From the NCBI RefSeq assembly GCF_030272615.1, contig NC_081412.1:102412796-102476795 (forward strand): a DNA stretch of 64,000 nucleotides, in the 5' to 3' direction. Numbering within the stretch: position 1 is the stretch's first letter; the number at the start of each line of letters is the position of its first letter. The notes under the pieces were generated by a model. It worked only from the letters and a program-made list of their open reading frames with translations. It ran no database searches and had not been told where the DNA came from. The stretch comes from Cryptomeria japonica (lineage: Eukaryota; Streptophyta; Pinopsida; Cupressales; Cupressaceae). Positions 22,001 through 33,829 of this stretch are shown piece after piece. Made by a program: the position numbers and the translations under genes.

Positions 22001-22908
22001 TGTTGGCAATTGACACTCATTGGATTCATATGTTGTCATTGATGCCAACGAGATTCATTAAGAAGCATACACCGACATATACCGGCATTAGGAGGCATAC
22101 ACCGGTAAACACCAACATTGTGTATTCGGGGTCACAACTGACACCAACACCAGCACCGACATCCAGCACTTCAATGAAGCCAACATCAGTATAGGATCCG
22201 AAGGAAGCTCTATTTGTAAAATCATTTTGTAATTATTGTATTAGGCTGACATTGTATATCTTTTGTAATGTACTGTAAGCTGACATAAGGCATATTGTTT
22301 GTAAGGGTATATAGGTCAGTTTGTTAAGGTCATTATGACATGAGAGATTATAAGGAGGATATAGGAGAATGTGTAATGTGAAGGATATGTATGTAGATCA
22401 TTTGTATGCGGATGTTATATGATGCAATGATCTGTAGATGGTTTGTAAAGCATCCTTGGAGGAAAGGAGATATCGGTAGAACTGTTCAGGGTTTATGAAC
22501 CAGTACAGAGCAGAGCTATAACCAGAACTCTTTTTGGCATTGCAGATGCATTTTGTGAGTTCATTATTACTATTTTATCTTAGCGGAAGCTTGTAGTTAG
22601 TGAGACTCTTTTGTGATGAGCAGTGTGCCCTTCTGCATGTGCAGGCCCCCATACTATGTAATATCTTTCATATGGCCCACTGAATTGATATTGTGGGTCA
22701 CAAATCCCACCGTGGTTTTTCCTCTTTGAGGTTTTCCACGTATAAATTCTGTGTTATGGTGTTCATTTATGTGGATGGTTTATTTACTTCAAGTTATATG
22801 TTTCTTCATTTACCGGTTTATGTGTATGTTATAAAAAGGGAAAATCATATCTTACCGGCAAAACACTGATTCACCCCCCCCCCCTCTAAGTGTTCTTGGA
22901 TCCCAACA
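22001..22908 (+). mobile_element. 3' LTR of B
   Basis: 908 bp, TGTTGG...CCAACA, homologous to 9330-10247 throughout, including the C-run (22873-22884). It is followed by Gypsy LTR sequence, so the tandem A-B inserted in or next to that LTR. Confidence 0.9.
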
Positions 22909-23455
22909 GGTTGTGATAGAAATCTTGATAGAAATGCTTGTGTAGAATTGAATGTTGGAATCAATCTCCTCTTCAATGGTTGAATCCTTGACTTGAATGC
23001 AACACCTAGCTATGAAGGGAGACTTGAGAATGCTCAATGCTAGAAAAGACTGCTTGAATGCTTGATCTCATGTAAACTTCCCACTCATCCAACTTATTGA
23101 GCTTTTTTAAAATGAGAGGGAAAATGCAACTTAAATAAATGTCAATTAGGGTTTAATTGACTGATTTTCATCACAGGTTGACATCGGGGAAGTTTCCCAC
23201 CCAATGCACAACCTACAATGTAGGGTTAGGAAGGGTCCTTCCCTAAGATGGGGTAGGGACAAGGGCGCCACGCCCCTATCCTAACTCTTTCTCCAGGGCA
23301 GAGTGCAGACAGGGTCATGTGGAGGCCAAGAAAGAAGCTAATTTTAAGGGTTGAGTAATATCTGGTCTCCGATCAGGCTAGAGGATTCAATCTCGCGTGC
23401 ATGAGGACCCTAATGCAATCGAAAATTGCTAGGGTCACAATTTCATGACACTACA
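22909..23455 (-). mobile_element. Partial Gypsy LTR (probably 3' LTR of element E)
   Basis: Read on the minus strand it begins TGTAGTGTCATGAAATTG at 23455, the TG start style of plant Gypsy LTRs, and continues to the border of B without a CA end. No clear polypurine tract precedes it, so assignment to E rests on position and orientation. Confidence 0.55.
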
Positions 23456-24889
23456 CTATCTATAATGCTAGTGATTTTATATGATAAATGAAGTATGAAA
23501 TTAAATGCACTAATGCAAATGATCCTAAATAATGATTATGCGTTATTAATGGTTTAATTGATGCACCTAATTCAAATACTAGATATAGATGTGAGGAGAT
23601 GTGTTATCAAAGTACTCTATCATGATTTGAAAAGATAAGTCTTGACACTTAGCTTTCTCATAGCAACCCTATTCCTTGTGTATGCATGCACACAAAATAT
23701 TTACAATGTATGAATGAACAGATGTATGGGTGATATGCAATGGAATGCAATATATAGATGAGATGGGATGGGCGATCCATGGTCTTATTCATAATTCTTA
23801 ATTTCCTCATTGAGCATGGTAGTACCGATCTTGGTCGAGGCATCAAAAACCAAGGTTGAGTGCTCCACCTATAAACAAACATCACAGACAAGGAAGGTTC
23901 CCCTCCATTCTAGTTCATATATGTGGGATCAAGGTATATGTTGTAGTCAGTAAGCCATAGTGACCCATGACTTTGTATTCTTGCATAGAATCTTGTAGCT
24001 TAGTGAACTTCCCATGTAGACACCATGAGTATTTTCCCCAAGACTTCATTGGAACAATCTACAGATAGAAAACAAAGAAAAAAGATATCAAGAACCATCC
24101 TGGCCACTCTAATCACTTGTGAATATCTTGGAGTAGCATAGGAACCTGATATAAAAAGAAACAATCTGACCAAGTGCCTATCAGCTAAACAAAATCTTCT
24201 TGTCAAAGAGATATGTCATCATGTCTTGTTGTAAGGAAAGATGCATCCTTGTTAAGACGATCTTGTGTATGGTGTGTTCATATGTTTGATTGTTTGTTGA
24301 TCTGATAGTTGGTCATCTTTTAGGTAGCTCAAATGTTGTCTTTTATGACGTGATGTTTATCTACAAGGAGCAAGCTTATTGCAATGTTTTTTATTGATTG
24401 TGATGTTTTATCATGTTTTTGGGTTTTCCATTTGTTTTGAATGTTTTTGGTCTTTCGATATTTTATGAATATTTTTGGATTATTTTAGGACATTTTTTGA
24501 ATGATTAACTCGATGAATCACTAGTATTGAGAATCTACTCTCATCATTAGGTTAAAAGAGTTACCCCCAATTAGGTGTCGGTGCGAAAGCATGATGCAAG
24601 ACATATGTGGCCATAACCTTGATTACAAATTAATAACAAGCCATGGTAGATATGATGTATGAGCAGATGTAATGGATGTGATCGCAACAAGTTTGAAAGA
24701 AAATGGAGCCATGGCCTTTACAAATGGTACCTATTTGCCAGGTTTTCATCACCGTACTTATCCAAGGTGCCACTGAAGTGGTTTTCACCATTTGGATGAA
24801 TGATTTTTGTTTACTATTTTCTTGATTTTTTTTGTTTGTTTTTGTATTTGTTAGTACTTTTTCTAAATGTTTTTGGTATTTTTTACATT
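23456..24889 (-). other. 3' non-coding region of Gypsy element E
   Basis: It holds the inverted version of the GTGAAAACC/CCAAGG block of G1 (24.74-24.80 kb) and one diverged copy of the G1 tandem unit (about 24219-24265). No coding sequence is recognisable. Confidence 0.6.
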
Positions 24890-26400
24890 TTATGAGCCTA
24901 ATGTGTGTAAATTTTTTAGATTCATGTTGTTGATTAGATCTACCAAAAATTCCCCTTTTGAAGTGGCTAACTGATAGGCCCCAAACCCGAAGACGACAGT
25001 GATAACATATGGACCCAGCTAATTGGATTCAAATTTTCCTTGGTGTTCTCTATTTGGTTGATCACAAGGACTCTCTTTAAGAACAAGATCTCCTACCTCA
25101 AATGCGTGAGGTATGATCCTATGATTATAGCTTCTACTCATTCATTATTGATATGCCTTGAGGTGATTGTAGGCAGCTTATCACTTCTCATTAAGTAGTT
25201 CCAAGTCCTAAAGACAAGATACTCAATACTCTTCATCGTTAATCAAATTGTGCAAGGAGACCTAGAGGGATGGTAATTCTACCTTAATAGGAAAGATAGC
25301 TTCTACTCCATATAAAAGTGAGTATGGGTTGCTCCTGTAGCGGTTCGAATGCTAATTTGATACCCATAATGCGGGATTCAGACGAATGTGCCAATCATGA
25401 CCATCATCGACTATCTTCTTTAAGATCCTCAATATGTTCTTGTTTGAGGCCTCTACTTGACCATTTCCTTGTGGATAATATGGGGTGGAGAAACAGTGTA
25501 GGATATGAAACTTCTCACAGAGTTCTCACACATCCTAATTTTTGAAGGGAAGCTCATTATCTGTGATGATGGACAGGGGTACACCATATCGACAGATAAT
25601 GTAATTTAGGATGAATGAGGCGATCTGCTTATTGGTGACTTGGGTGAATGGAACATCTTTGATCTACTTTGTGAAGTACTCAGTGGCAGTAATGATGAAT
25701 TTATGACCTATGGATGAAGATGGATGGATTTTACCCACAAGGTCAAGTCCCCACTGACAAAAGGGCCATGGTGTTGTGATGGACTGCAATTCTTGCACAG
25801 GTACATGTCTCAAATCTCCATGTACTTGGCACTTCTTGCACTTTCTGACAAAGTAGTAGGAGTCTTTTTCCATGGAGGGCCAATAGTATCATGTCCTCAT
25901 GAGTTTCTTAGCCAATGAAGGGTCACTTGAGTGAGCCCCACAGATACCTTCATATACTTTTAAATCTATAGTCACCTCACCTTGCTCTAAATATTGAAGG
26001 AGAGTACCATAGAGACTTTGTCGGTATAGGGTTTTAGCAATGATGGTGTAGCAGGCGGATTGGCGTATGAAATTTTTTCGTTGATCGTTCGATTGGTTTG
26101 GTGGAAGGATTTGGTCGTGTAGGTAAGCATAAAATTCACCATACCATGGGGAATTAGGACCGATGAGTTGACATACCATCTCGGATTTCAAGATAACATA
26201 AGAAAGGATCCAAAATTGTTCAACTAAGAACTCATAGCGTGTTGAGTTTTGTGGAAGATTGAGGAGAGAGGCTATTGTAGCCATTGTATCTACAACTCAG
26301 TTCTGATCTGAAGGAATCTTCTCAAAAGTGATAGTTGTGAATAATTCCTTGAAGCTATCAACCATTTTCTTGTAAGGCATGAGCTTGTCATAAACATAAG
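24890..26400 (-). pseudogene. Gypsy RNase H end and integrase of element E
   Basis: One minus-strand frame from about 26284 to 25664 reads as the pol linker and integrase zinc region (GICGAHSS...KLMRT, YYWPSME, CKKCQ) and core start (CQWGLDLVG with the first catalytic Asp, then KFIITATEYFTK). The first zinc His is Tyr. One TGA sits at 25886 or nearby, and from 25663 the core continues with stops: IITDNELPFKN keeps the second Asp and GQVEAS the Glu; INNMNLKNLHT is near the C-terminus. All three catalytic acids survive but the frame is closed by several stops. It is close kin of G1, in opposite orientation. Upstream, about 26290-26400 resembles the end of RNase H. Confidence 0.87.
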
Positions 26401-26469
26401 ATTGAGCAAGGGCGAACATGTGACAAAACAACACAATTGCCTATTTCACAGATGAAGACAATGGATGCA

Positions 26470-27809
26470 TGATAGGAGATGGTGGAAGGACCCAAGAAGC
26501 TTGTTCTTTGGATGGTACCCTTAAAAAATGTGCTTCAAAGAACCATGGCTATTGAAGGTATGCTCAAAAAATTTGGTAGGGTGATGGTTAAGGGAAATGA
26601 AATGGATGATAGGATGGAATGGGGAAAGGATTTATGCAAAGGATTAAATAGGAGGGATGTAAAGATGAAAAATAGGTGTTGGATAATAGATAGGATATTG
26701 GAAGATTTGTGCAAGGACGGATGGAAATATCTTCAAGATCAATGTTGGCACACGCCTTGAGGGGTGGTGGAGTGATGAAGGATAAGAGGATTTTGGATTT
26801 TGAGATTTTAATGGAGGAGTGGATGTAGAATTCAAGACATAAGGACCCAAAATGGATGAAGGAAATGATGAAAGAATAGATTTGGAAAGTGGGAGATGTG
26901 TAGATGGATGATTGAGGGAATCTTTTAGAATAGCAAGTTTGGATGCCAATTTTGACTTTTCTTTGGAATGCAATGCTTTTATGAGAATCCACATTGATTT
27001 TGATTTTTCTTTTCTTTTTGGTTCTTTGGAACGCATTGCTTCTATGAGTGACTTAGGAACCCACATAGTTTTTTTATTTTCCTTTTTGCTTAAAGGGATT
27101 TTGTGGCCTTTTGGATAATTCTTTCTTCTTTTGGATCAATTTTTTTGATTTGACATGTCATTTAAATTGGACATGTTGATCTTTGGATGTATGTATTTTT
27201 TGACTTATGGATTTTATGTGTGGCATTCAAATTGCTTCCAACTGGAATGAGATTCATGGATGAATAGGAATGATATGGAGGTCTTTTGGATAGTTTTATG
27301 TAGGTAGATGGTTGGAAGGTTCTCAAAGATGCATGTCTTTGTTGATCTTGATTTATAGTAGGGTAATCGAATTGTGAGATAGGGGCCATATGGATAGGCA
27401 ATGGAGGAATGCAGGATCCTAAGATGGATGGAAGGAATGAAGGCTTTGATTTAGGGATAAAGGGACCCAAAATGGATTTGGAGGATAGGGACTATGTATG
27501 CTTGGATTTAGAAGAAGGGATACTTTGATCTTGACTTGGAAGAGGATCATTGGAGTTTGTTCTTCGCTCTTGAGTTTGAATTGGATCATGGGAGGGGATA
27601 TAAGGGATATCAAGATCTTGTTGAGGAGGTGGGTGTTGAATGGGACTTGGAAGGATAATTTGCTCTTGAGATGGAAGGGGATCATCGTGAATGGAATACA
27701 AAAGGATGAGTGGATCTTCATAAAATTCTTGACATGTGGGATCTTGATCAAAAATTGGATTAGATTGGGGAGTCATGGTATCTTGATCTTGATTTATTTT
27801 AGGACTCAT
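26470..27809 (-). pseudogene. Pro/Ser/Lys-rich decayed reading frames upstream of E integrase
   Basis: Minus-strand frames (27492-27809 and 27162-27470 share one frame; 26644-27066 is another) encode low-complexity protein with repeated words such as DPLPSQ, PSILG and a Lys-rich segment after MWVPKSLIEAM. I do not recognise a domain. Position suggests a gag or gag-pol linker of E with the protease and reverse transcriptase lost, but this is inference; it may be non-coding. Confidence 0.3.
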
Positions 27810-30800
27810 TTCTTATGATTATCCTCTTAACACAGGATAGGAGTTTGGATATGCATGGGAGATTCTTGGAAGGATTCAACACTTTGGTATGATCAAAAAT
27901 AATTTTGAATGGGACTCTTTGGAGTTGGTTTTGACAGATTGTTTTGATTTTTGGGATTTAAGATGACTCTAAAAAGAGGAATTAGATGCACCTATAGACT
28001 CTAAGATCTTGATTGATCACAAGGTTTGAAATGATTTAGACACCAGTTGATAGATTCTAATTCACCCATGGGGCATTGGATTTAACAATCGGATGCAAGA
28101 AAAATGCAAAATAGGAGACTAGAAAAATTGAAGGACCAGATTGAGGACACTGCTCAGAAGGTATTGAGGATTTTTTTTACCCAGGTTGAGTTTTGATAGA
28201 CAATACCCTATACTAGACTAATGAGTACGGGCATTAGATTGATTGAAGATTTATGGATAAAATGTTTAGACTTGGTCCCAAGGCAATGTAAGTATGAAAT
28301 GAGGACTATGCAATCTATGGGAACCTATGAGTTTGGACAAACTTTTGATCACAAAGGCGTGAATGAGATAGTGTGAAGCATTTTGGTTGTGAGAACTTTG
28401 TTTGTAGTTTTTTGTTCACCAGGTTTGTTGTTTTTGTGACTCTACTTGAGTTTCTGATGTTTTTGGTCAAATGGTAGATTTCAGACATTCGGTAAATAGT
28501 ACAAATAGTATGGCCAATGGATTTCTTTTGGACAAACTCTGAAAATTAGAGTTACGTGTGAAAGGGCCTAGGTTGCCCTGAGATTGGACTGACTCTTACT
28601 AGTCTAGCACATCAGAAGATTTGCAAACAAACTAAAAACAATTACAAGCCTACTCAAGATACAATAGAAACCATCCAATGGGGCCTCTACAATAGAATAC
28701 CTCAAGCAAAATGAACAGATAGAGATTTTGGTAGCGCTGGCTCCCCCACCACAGTACTCACTTCTCGAGCATACTAGATTCTCTTACCCCAAAGATCAAG
28801 AGATATTATAATTCGGGGATTTTTGTTTCATCCTGAAGGGTACATGAGAGATATCTATGGGATACAATCTGCACTCCTTGAACGATCAAATGTAGGGATT
28901 TTGGCCACTATGAACAAGGTTTCTAGTTTGATTCCAAGGTTACTAGCACTCTATGTGCACTAAGATAACCATACTCAAGATTTGAAACCCCTTTCGAATT
29001 AGCAAGAATGATAGGAGCTAATACCAGTAGGCTATAACTTTCATCGCACCCTTTTTATATAGCGGACTGGAATAATACCGCTTGGGTCGTTCCCTCTCAC
29101 CTGGCCTTATGGGCTACTCGGGAGGTATTCCCTCTAAAGGTTACACATGATGAGTCTATTGCTCAAAAAATGAAAAACAATGGTTAATTTTAATCCCAAA
29201 ATGAAAGGTTATCTACTCTAAAGAAAATCGCAAACAATCTCCTATTTTACCTCAGCAACAAAAAATATTAGTAGTTTGAAATGAGATGAATCTTTGACTA
29301 ATTGGGACTTCCCTACAAATGGATTGTTAGTAGTATAGAGGTGACTCAGTCTAGGACAAATCGAAACTTCTTTGTGATGTTCGCCACATGCTGGAAACAG
29401 ACAGTCTGTAACACGAAGAGTAGAGAAGATAAAAAAATAATAAAATAAATTTCATTAGCTTAATACGAAATAAGATTAGAATGAATGCAAAATAGAAACA
29501 TAGAAAATGTGACACAATAACTAAACAAATGTGAATTACTATATAAATGTATGTGAAACAAAATCTAAACAAATGCGAAAGTAGTGTCTATGCAAGTTAA
29601 ACCCTGCAAACAAAGAGTTAAAAATTCACAAATTGCTATCAAATTACTAATCCGGTCCCTTCTATCATTTTGTATTTCTCAATATAGGCTTGGACACGTT
29701 TTTTATATCGAAAGTAAGTGATCTGCAACTCTAGTTCAATGAATTTGTGTTCTGCATGCAAGGTTTTCTGATAATGTCTTTGCAAGCATATGTATTCTGC
29801 TTGTTGTCTAGAACCTGCATTCTGACTTTTACCCTGCGAGCCATTTGTTAAACACATTGCAATTCTATAGCAACAACACCATGATGATTTTGGAAATGAA
29901 AATCAATACTAGAAATGAAAATGGAAACCTTAAGTAATTGAAATTTCTCATTTGCTTTTACCTCTACCTTACCTTTGATGCATGTGAAACTCTTGAGGGA
30001 CTAATGCAAAACATCAACACCACAAATGCGATAATCTATCTAAACAAATGTGAAATATTGTTGCAACGATTGTAGAAACCTAGGCATGAATACAAAATTT
30101 TGTATCGTGAATCTAAAACAACATAGAGAATAAAAAAATAAGTCAGAATATTGTACTTCACATCAAGTTCACTAGTGGTTTTGCGAGAAAAATAAAGCAT
30201 AATTAATCAAATTCAATAAGTTTAATCATAAAAAAACTTAAATCTAATTAGCTAGACTGCAAAGACAAAGAAATCAAATCAAATCAACAAAATGTAAAAT
30301 ATGAGCTAAATAAACCCCCTTTGTGGATCCAATAAGCTTTCATTTCTCTTTTGCATTATCATAGTTGCATGGCTCTTAGCGTTGCGTTGGGAATCCTGCA
30401 TAAGACTGACACAATGAATTTGAAGATAGTGGTTATTAAAATTGGGAAATGTGGATGTTGAATTTATAGATTTCAAATGGGATAAATGAACGGTTGAGAT
30501 GCATTTGAGATCAGAGTTAATCGACTGTTGAGATTAGTTGAGACAACCTTGATTGAGAGATAAACTCATTTGATTGATGAGTTGACTGGGTTGATTGATT
30601 AGATAACTAGATTGATTAATTATATGACTAAATAGATTGATTAGTCAACTAAGAATTGATTGAAGAGTTAACTAATTTGATTGATTTGTTCCAAAAAACT
30701 AATTGATGAGTTAACTGAGTTAATTAAGGAGAAAACTAAATTGATTGGTGAGTTGACTGATTTGATTGCCTAGTCAGGATTTTGACATGTGCTATAGGAA

Positions 30801-31250
30801 ATTGAATTGAAATTCAAATTCCAGTTGCATTTGATTTGAATTTGGATTTTTGAATTCATGAAATGAAATGCATAATTTATTGAAATTGGATGATATTAGA
30901 ATTTGGGGATTTTGAATTTTGAATATTTGAATTAGTAAAGAATGTGTTGGATAATTAAATAATTTACAGAAATTATTTAATTATTTAAAAAATGAATTTA
31001 ATTAAATAATAAAGATTATTTAATTAAAGGTATTAATTCAAAATTAATTAAATAAATAATTATTTAATTAATTATAAGAAAGGGGGTTAAATGATTAGTT
31101 GATTGAGGAGAAATTGAATAGTTAATAATGTTGAAACGATGATTAAATTAGTTAAGAAGAATAAGAATTAGCTTAATTAAATAATCAAAGAATTATTTAA
31201 CTGATAAAGACGAATAATTAGTGTGTTACCGATGAGACATTTTTGGACTT
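27810..31250. other. No gene seen; probably left-over retrotransposon sequence
   Basis: No convincing reading frame. A GC-richer block at about 28.72-28.80 kb (GGTAGCGCTGGCTCCCCCACC) and 29.04-29.13 kb may be leader or LTR of a Gypsy element, but no primer site, TG/CA ends or second copy of the LTR at 22.9-23.5 kb could be matched. From 30.9 kb the sequence is strongly AT-rich with TTAATTAAATAATT words like those at Gypsy LTR starts. Confidence 0.45.
30500..30775. repeat. Degenerate TTGATTGATgAGTTGACT-type repeats
   Basis: About nine loosely spaced copies of a word like ATTGATTGATGAGTTAACTG in roughly 270 bp. Copies are diverged and spacing irregular. Confidence 0.6.
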
Positions 31251-32152
31251 CAATAAAAATTAGCCTATACTTTTTCCATTAAAAGTGGACCCAACTTCTT
31301 GCACATACTTAAATAAATTTAAATCATGACATATTTTTATATAACATGACATTATAAACTTACAAATTATAGTACTCAAAATATAGGTTTAGTCCAAAAA
31401 TAGATGGGATGGATATGAGAGCAAAGCTAGCATGCATGGTAATAGCTGGAAAGGATTTACAAAAACAACTGTAACTACAAAAAAAAGTAGATTTTATCAT
31501 AAGGGCAGGGATATAGATGTTGGACTACTCTAATATTTCCTACTAACATAGCTAACAAGCCCTTATTGCTATCAAATGGATTGACTAAGTTGATAGAATG
31601 ATTATTCTATCCAGAGTAGTGTCATAAGATTAACTTGACTTTAGGGATTAGAGAACCCAAAACTTCGAGCACAAATAGACACTACACTTAACAAGGGAAT
31701 GTATATCTTAAGATACAAGGATCAATTGTATCTTTAGAAGTCCTCATCTCCCTTGTAAGACCAACCATTCTTAAAGAATTTTATTCCTCTCCTTCAAACA
31801 TTCATTCTAGATTCCTCAAGGGAGACAACCCTATATCCTATATCATACATGACCTAGATTCCATAATAAGGAGAAACATCCAAAGTATTTTGTCTTGTAA
31901 TAAACACATGATATTAATCTTTGATCATGTATATTCAAATTCATAAGCATTCATGAAAGTTTATTAGTGGTTGTAGCACATAAATACTGGGGTTATCTAA
32001 ACACATGTTTCAATTTGCACTTAGAAATGGTCACTTGAAGACCTATGCCCACATAACAACTCATCTAACAGTCCTCATTACTACACAAAAACACAAACAA
32101 TAACTTTAAGCTCTTAAATCTTAAACAAAAATGGAAACGGTTATCCAGCCTT
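31251..32152. other. No gene seen
   Basis: AT-rich intergenic DNA between the retrotransposon block and the first ERF gene. No long open frame, TIR, LTR end or RNA gene noticed. Confidence 0.5.
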
Positions 32153-32344
32153 GAGATACATCAATGCATAAATTATGAGATACATCAATGCATAAATTAC
32201 CCTCATACACTATAACTTATGCATTGGTACATCCTAAAAACTTGATAACCATTTCTTAATGAGATACATCAATGCATAAATTACCCTCATACACTATAAC
32301 TTATGCATTGGTACATCCTAAAGACAAGATAGCCATTTCCAAAC
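32153..32344. repeat. 84-bp tandem duplication with internal inverted repeat, upstream of ERF gene 1
   Basis: Two almost identical units (32177-32260 and 32261-32344) preceded by a partial third copy of the first 24 bp. Within each unit CAATGCATAA and TTATGCATTG form a 10-bp perfect stem with flanks CAT/TAC partly pairing, spaced about 20 bp. It ends some 550 bp before the coding start. Confidence 0.9.
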
Positions 32345-32603
32345 GAGTTGAAAAAGAGACCAAAAATAACATTTGGGAATAATGGAGGTATATCATATGC
32401 GGTGGAAAATTAAATGAAAAAAATCAAAGGAAGGGGGTGGAACTGGATGCACGTGAAAGCAATCAAGTATGTAAAGAGAAAAGCGTCAATGTCAGTGTCA
32501 AACTTGGGGTGAAGAAGCTTCATGAGAAATTACCAAGAAAAACGGATTACCAACCAGACGGGGAATACCTAAGAAAGCAAGCATGAAGCACGGCGTTGAA
32601 ATG

Positions 32604-32636
32604 CGCCGCCGTGACGCCTTTAAAATCGCGGCGGCG
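32604..32636. promoter_or_regulatory. Inverted GCC-box pair upstream of ERF gene 1
   Basis: CGCCGCCG (32604-32611) and CGGCGGCG (32629-32636) are a perfect 8-bp inverted repeat spaced 17 bp. GCCGCC is the core of the GCC box bound by ERF proteins. It lies about 120 bp upstream of the TATA box, so binding by an ERF, possibly the gene's own product, is plausible but unproven. Confidence 0.5.
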
Positions 32637-32756
32637 TGGTCAGCGACCCGTAATCGCCGGTCATGTTCCTTGAAAAATACTGAAAGCCGACGGCGCAACC
32701 GGAAGAATCTCTACGCCTTCTTCCACTCCTTTTCCTCACGTCTTCCTTTTCTCTGC

Positions 32757-32764
32757 TATAAATA
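32757..32764 (+). promoter_or_regulatory. TATA box of ERF gene 1
   Basis: TATAAATA, 132 bp before the ATG, giving a 5' leader of about 100 bp that is pyrimidine-rich. Confidence 0.75.
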
Positions 32765-32895
32765 AGCGACGAAAAATCTTAAACCGCCATAACCCTAAGC
32801 ATTTTTCCGCCTGCAATACAATTTGCTGCAAGCCGCTTTCTTTTTCCGCCTGCAATTCAATTTCTGCAGAGAGCCTTCTGTTAGCATTCTTGGAA

Positions 32896-33501
32896 ATGGC
32901 GCCGAGGAAAGATGGCTTAGAAGTTCATTACAGGGGCGTGAGGAAGAGGCCCTGGGGTCGATACGCGGCAGAAATCAGAGATCCAGTTAAAAGACTTAGG
33001 GTTTGGCTCGGCACTTTCGACACAGCCGAGCAGGCCGCCAAGGCTTACGACGCTGCAGCTATTTCTTTCAAAGGTCAAAAGGCCAAGACGAATTTCGCTT
33101 ATTCTTCCGCCATGGCGAACCAGAGCTCCAGTGATAATAGCACTCTAGAATTCCATGCCTGCTCGCCAGTGAAGCGCGTGAAGAAGCCTGAAGCTTCATT
33201 TTCTGCAAATAATCCGCCTGTAAATCGGCAAATTTTCTTGTATGCCCTAGAAAAGGGCGATCTCGTCTTTCCTGGAAATAGAAAGAGTTTTTCCAAGAGA
33301 AAAGAGGAAATTGAACCGGGAAATGTTCACAGCGACTGTGATTCTTCGTCTGTTGTTGAAGATGCGGAAGCGGAGGCGGCGGCAAGGACGGCGGCGGCGG
33401 CTGAGGGCCCCCCGGCTATAAGATCGCCGCTCTTTGATCTCAATCTTCCCCCGCCTCTGGACGAAGAAGAAGAAGGACGATTTTTCCAGATCGGCTTATA
33501 A
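32896..33501 (+). CDS. AP2/ERF transcription repressor, EAR motif (ERF gene 1)
   Basis: A 201-residue, apparently intronless protein. Residues 12-68 form one AP2/ERF domain ([43 protein letters not shown]); Ala and Asp at the two diagnostic positions (AAEIRD, TFDTAE) mark an ERF rather than a DREB protein, so GCC-box binding is expected. The C-terminal DLNLPPP (181-187) is an EAR motif of the LxLxL/DLNxxP class, which recruits co-repressors; the combination is that of ERF group VIII. Between lie a basic KRVKK stretch, an acidic/Ser segment (SDCDSSSV) and an Ala run. Nuclear. ATG 32896 is chosen by match to the paralog at 39.3-39.9 kb. A TATA box and inverted GCC boxes lie upstream; AATAAA at 33821 may serve polyadenylation. 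No defects seen. Confidence 0.95.
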   Translation: MAPRKDGLEVHYRGVRKRPWGRYAAEIRDPVKRLRVWLGTFDTAEQAAKAYDAAAISFKGQKAKTNFAYSSAMANQSSSDNSTLEFHACSPVKRVKKPEASFSANNPPVNRQIFLYALEKGDLVFPGNRKSFSKRKEEIEPGNVHSDCDSSSVVEDAEAEAAARTAAAAEGPPAIRSPLFDLNLPPPLDEEEEGRFFQIGL

Positions 33502-33820
33502 AATTCGTTTATTTAATTATTATTCTTTTTGTAGGATCTGTGTGTCTGATTGAAAAGTTTCTGCCGTTTCAGAGGTCCCATGGAAGATGATGGGATAATG
33601 ATAAACGAGCAATGTATATAGATTACCCCACATCCAGGGTTCTTTTTCTCATTCCTTAACTGTTTTTTTTGGTACTGGACACGAAGTATTTATTTCAGTT
33701 GCAGTCTCACTTTCCGGATCAAATATTTCGTATGCCATAACATCTGGTTATGGGAGAGGTGCAGGTTGATTTTTTGATTATTTAATCTTTATGGAAATTT
33801 GTATATGAGTTACCATTTTT

Positions 33821-33826
33821 AATAAA
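33821..33826 (+). terminator. Possible polyadenylation signal of ERF gene 1
   Basis: AATAAA 320 bp after the stop codon in T-rich DNA. Position is reasonable, but such hexamers are common in AT-rich sequence. Confidence 0.35.
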
Positions 33827-33829
33827 TGC

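Larger units (their letters stand above)
9330..22908 (+). mobile_element. LTR retrotransposon B (pol-less, gag + ORF2), carrying nested element C
   Basis: LTRs of 918 bp (9330-10247) and 908 bp (22001-22908) enclose primer site, gag, ORF2 and polypurine tracts. Element C (12811-20792) splits ORF2; without it the interior would be about 3.8 kb, shorter than A because about 1.2 kb at the start of ORF2 is deleted. No pol motifs occur outside C. No target duplication can be matched because the left partner of the tandem (A) is truncated. Confidence 0.88.

Noticed and set aside
25340-25365. GGTTCGAAT as a tRNA B box
   Set aside because: It lies within the integrase homology of element E and has no A box or acceptor stem at the right distance.
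26479-26760. Plus-strand 93-codon frame
   Set aside because: Antisense to low-complexity minus-strand sequence of element E; no recognisable content.
33068-33385. Minus-strand frames overlapping ERF gene 1 (and plus-strand frame over ERF gene 2, 39327-39848)
   Set aside because: Shadows of well-supported ERF coding sequences; no domain content.
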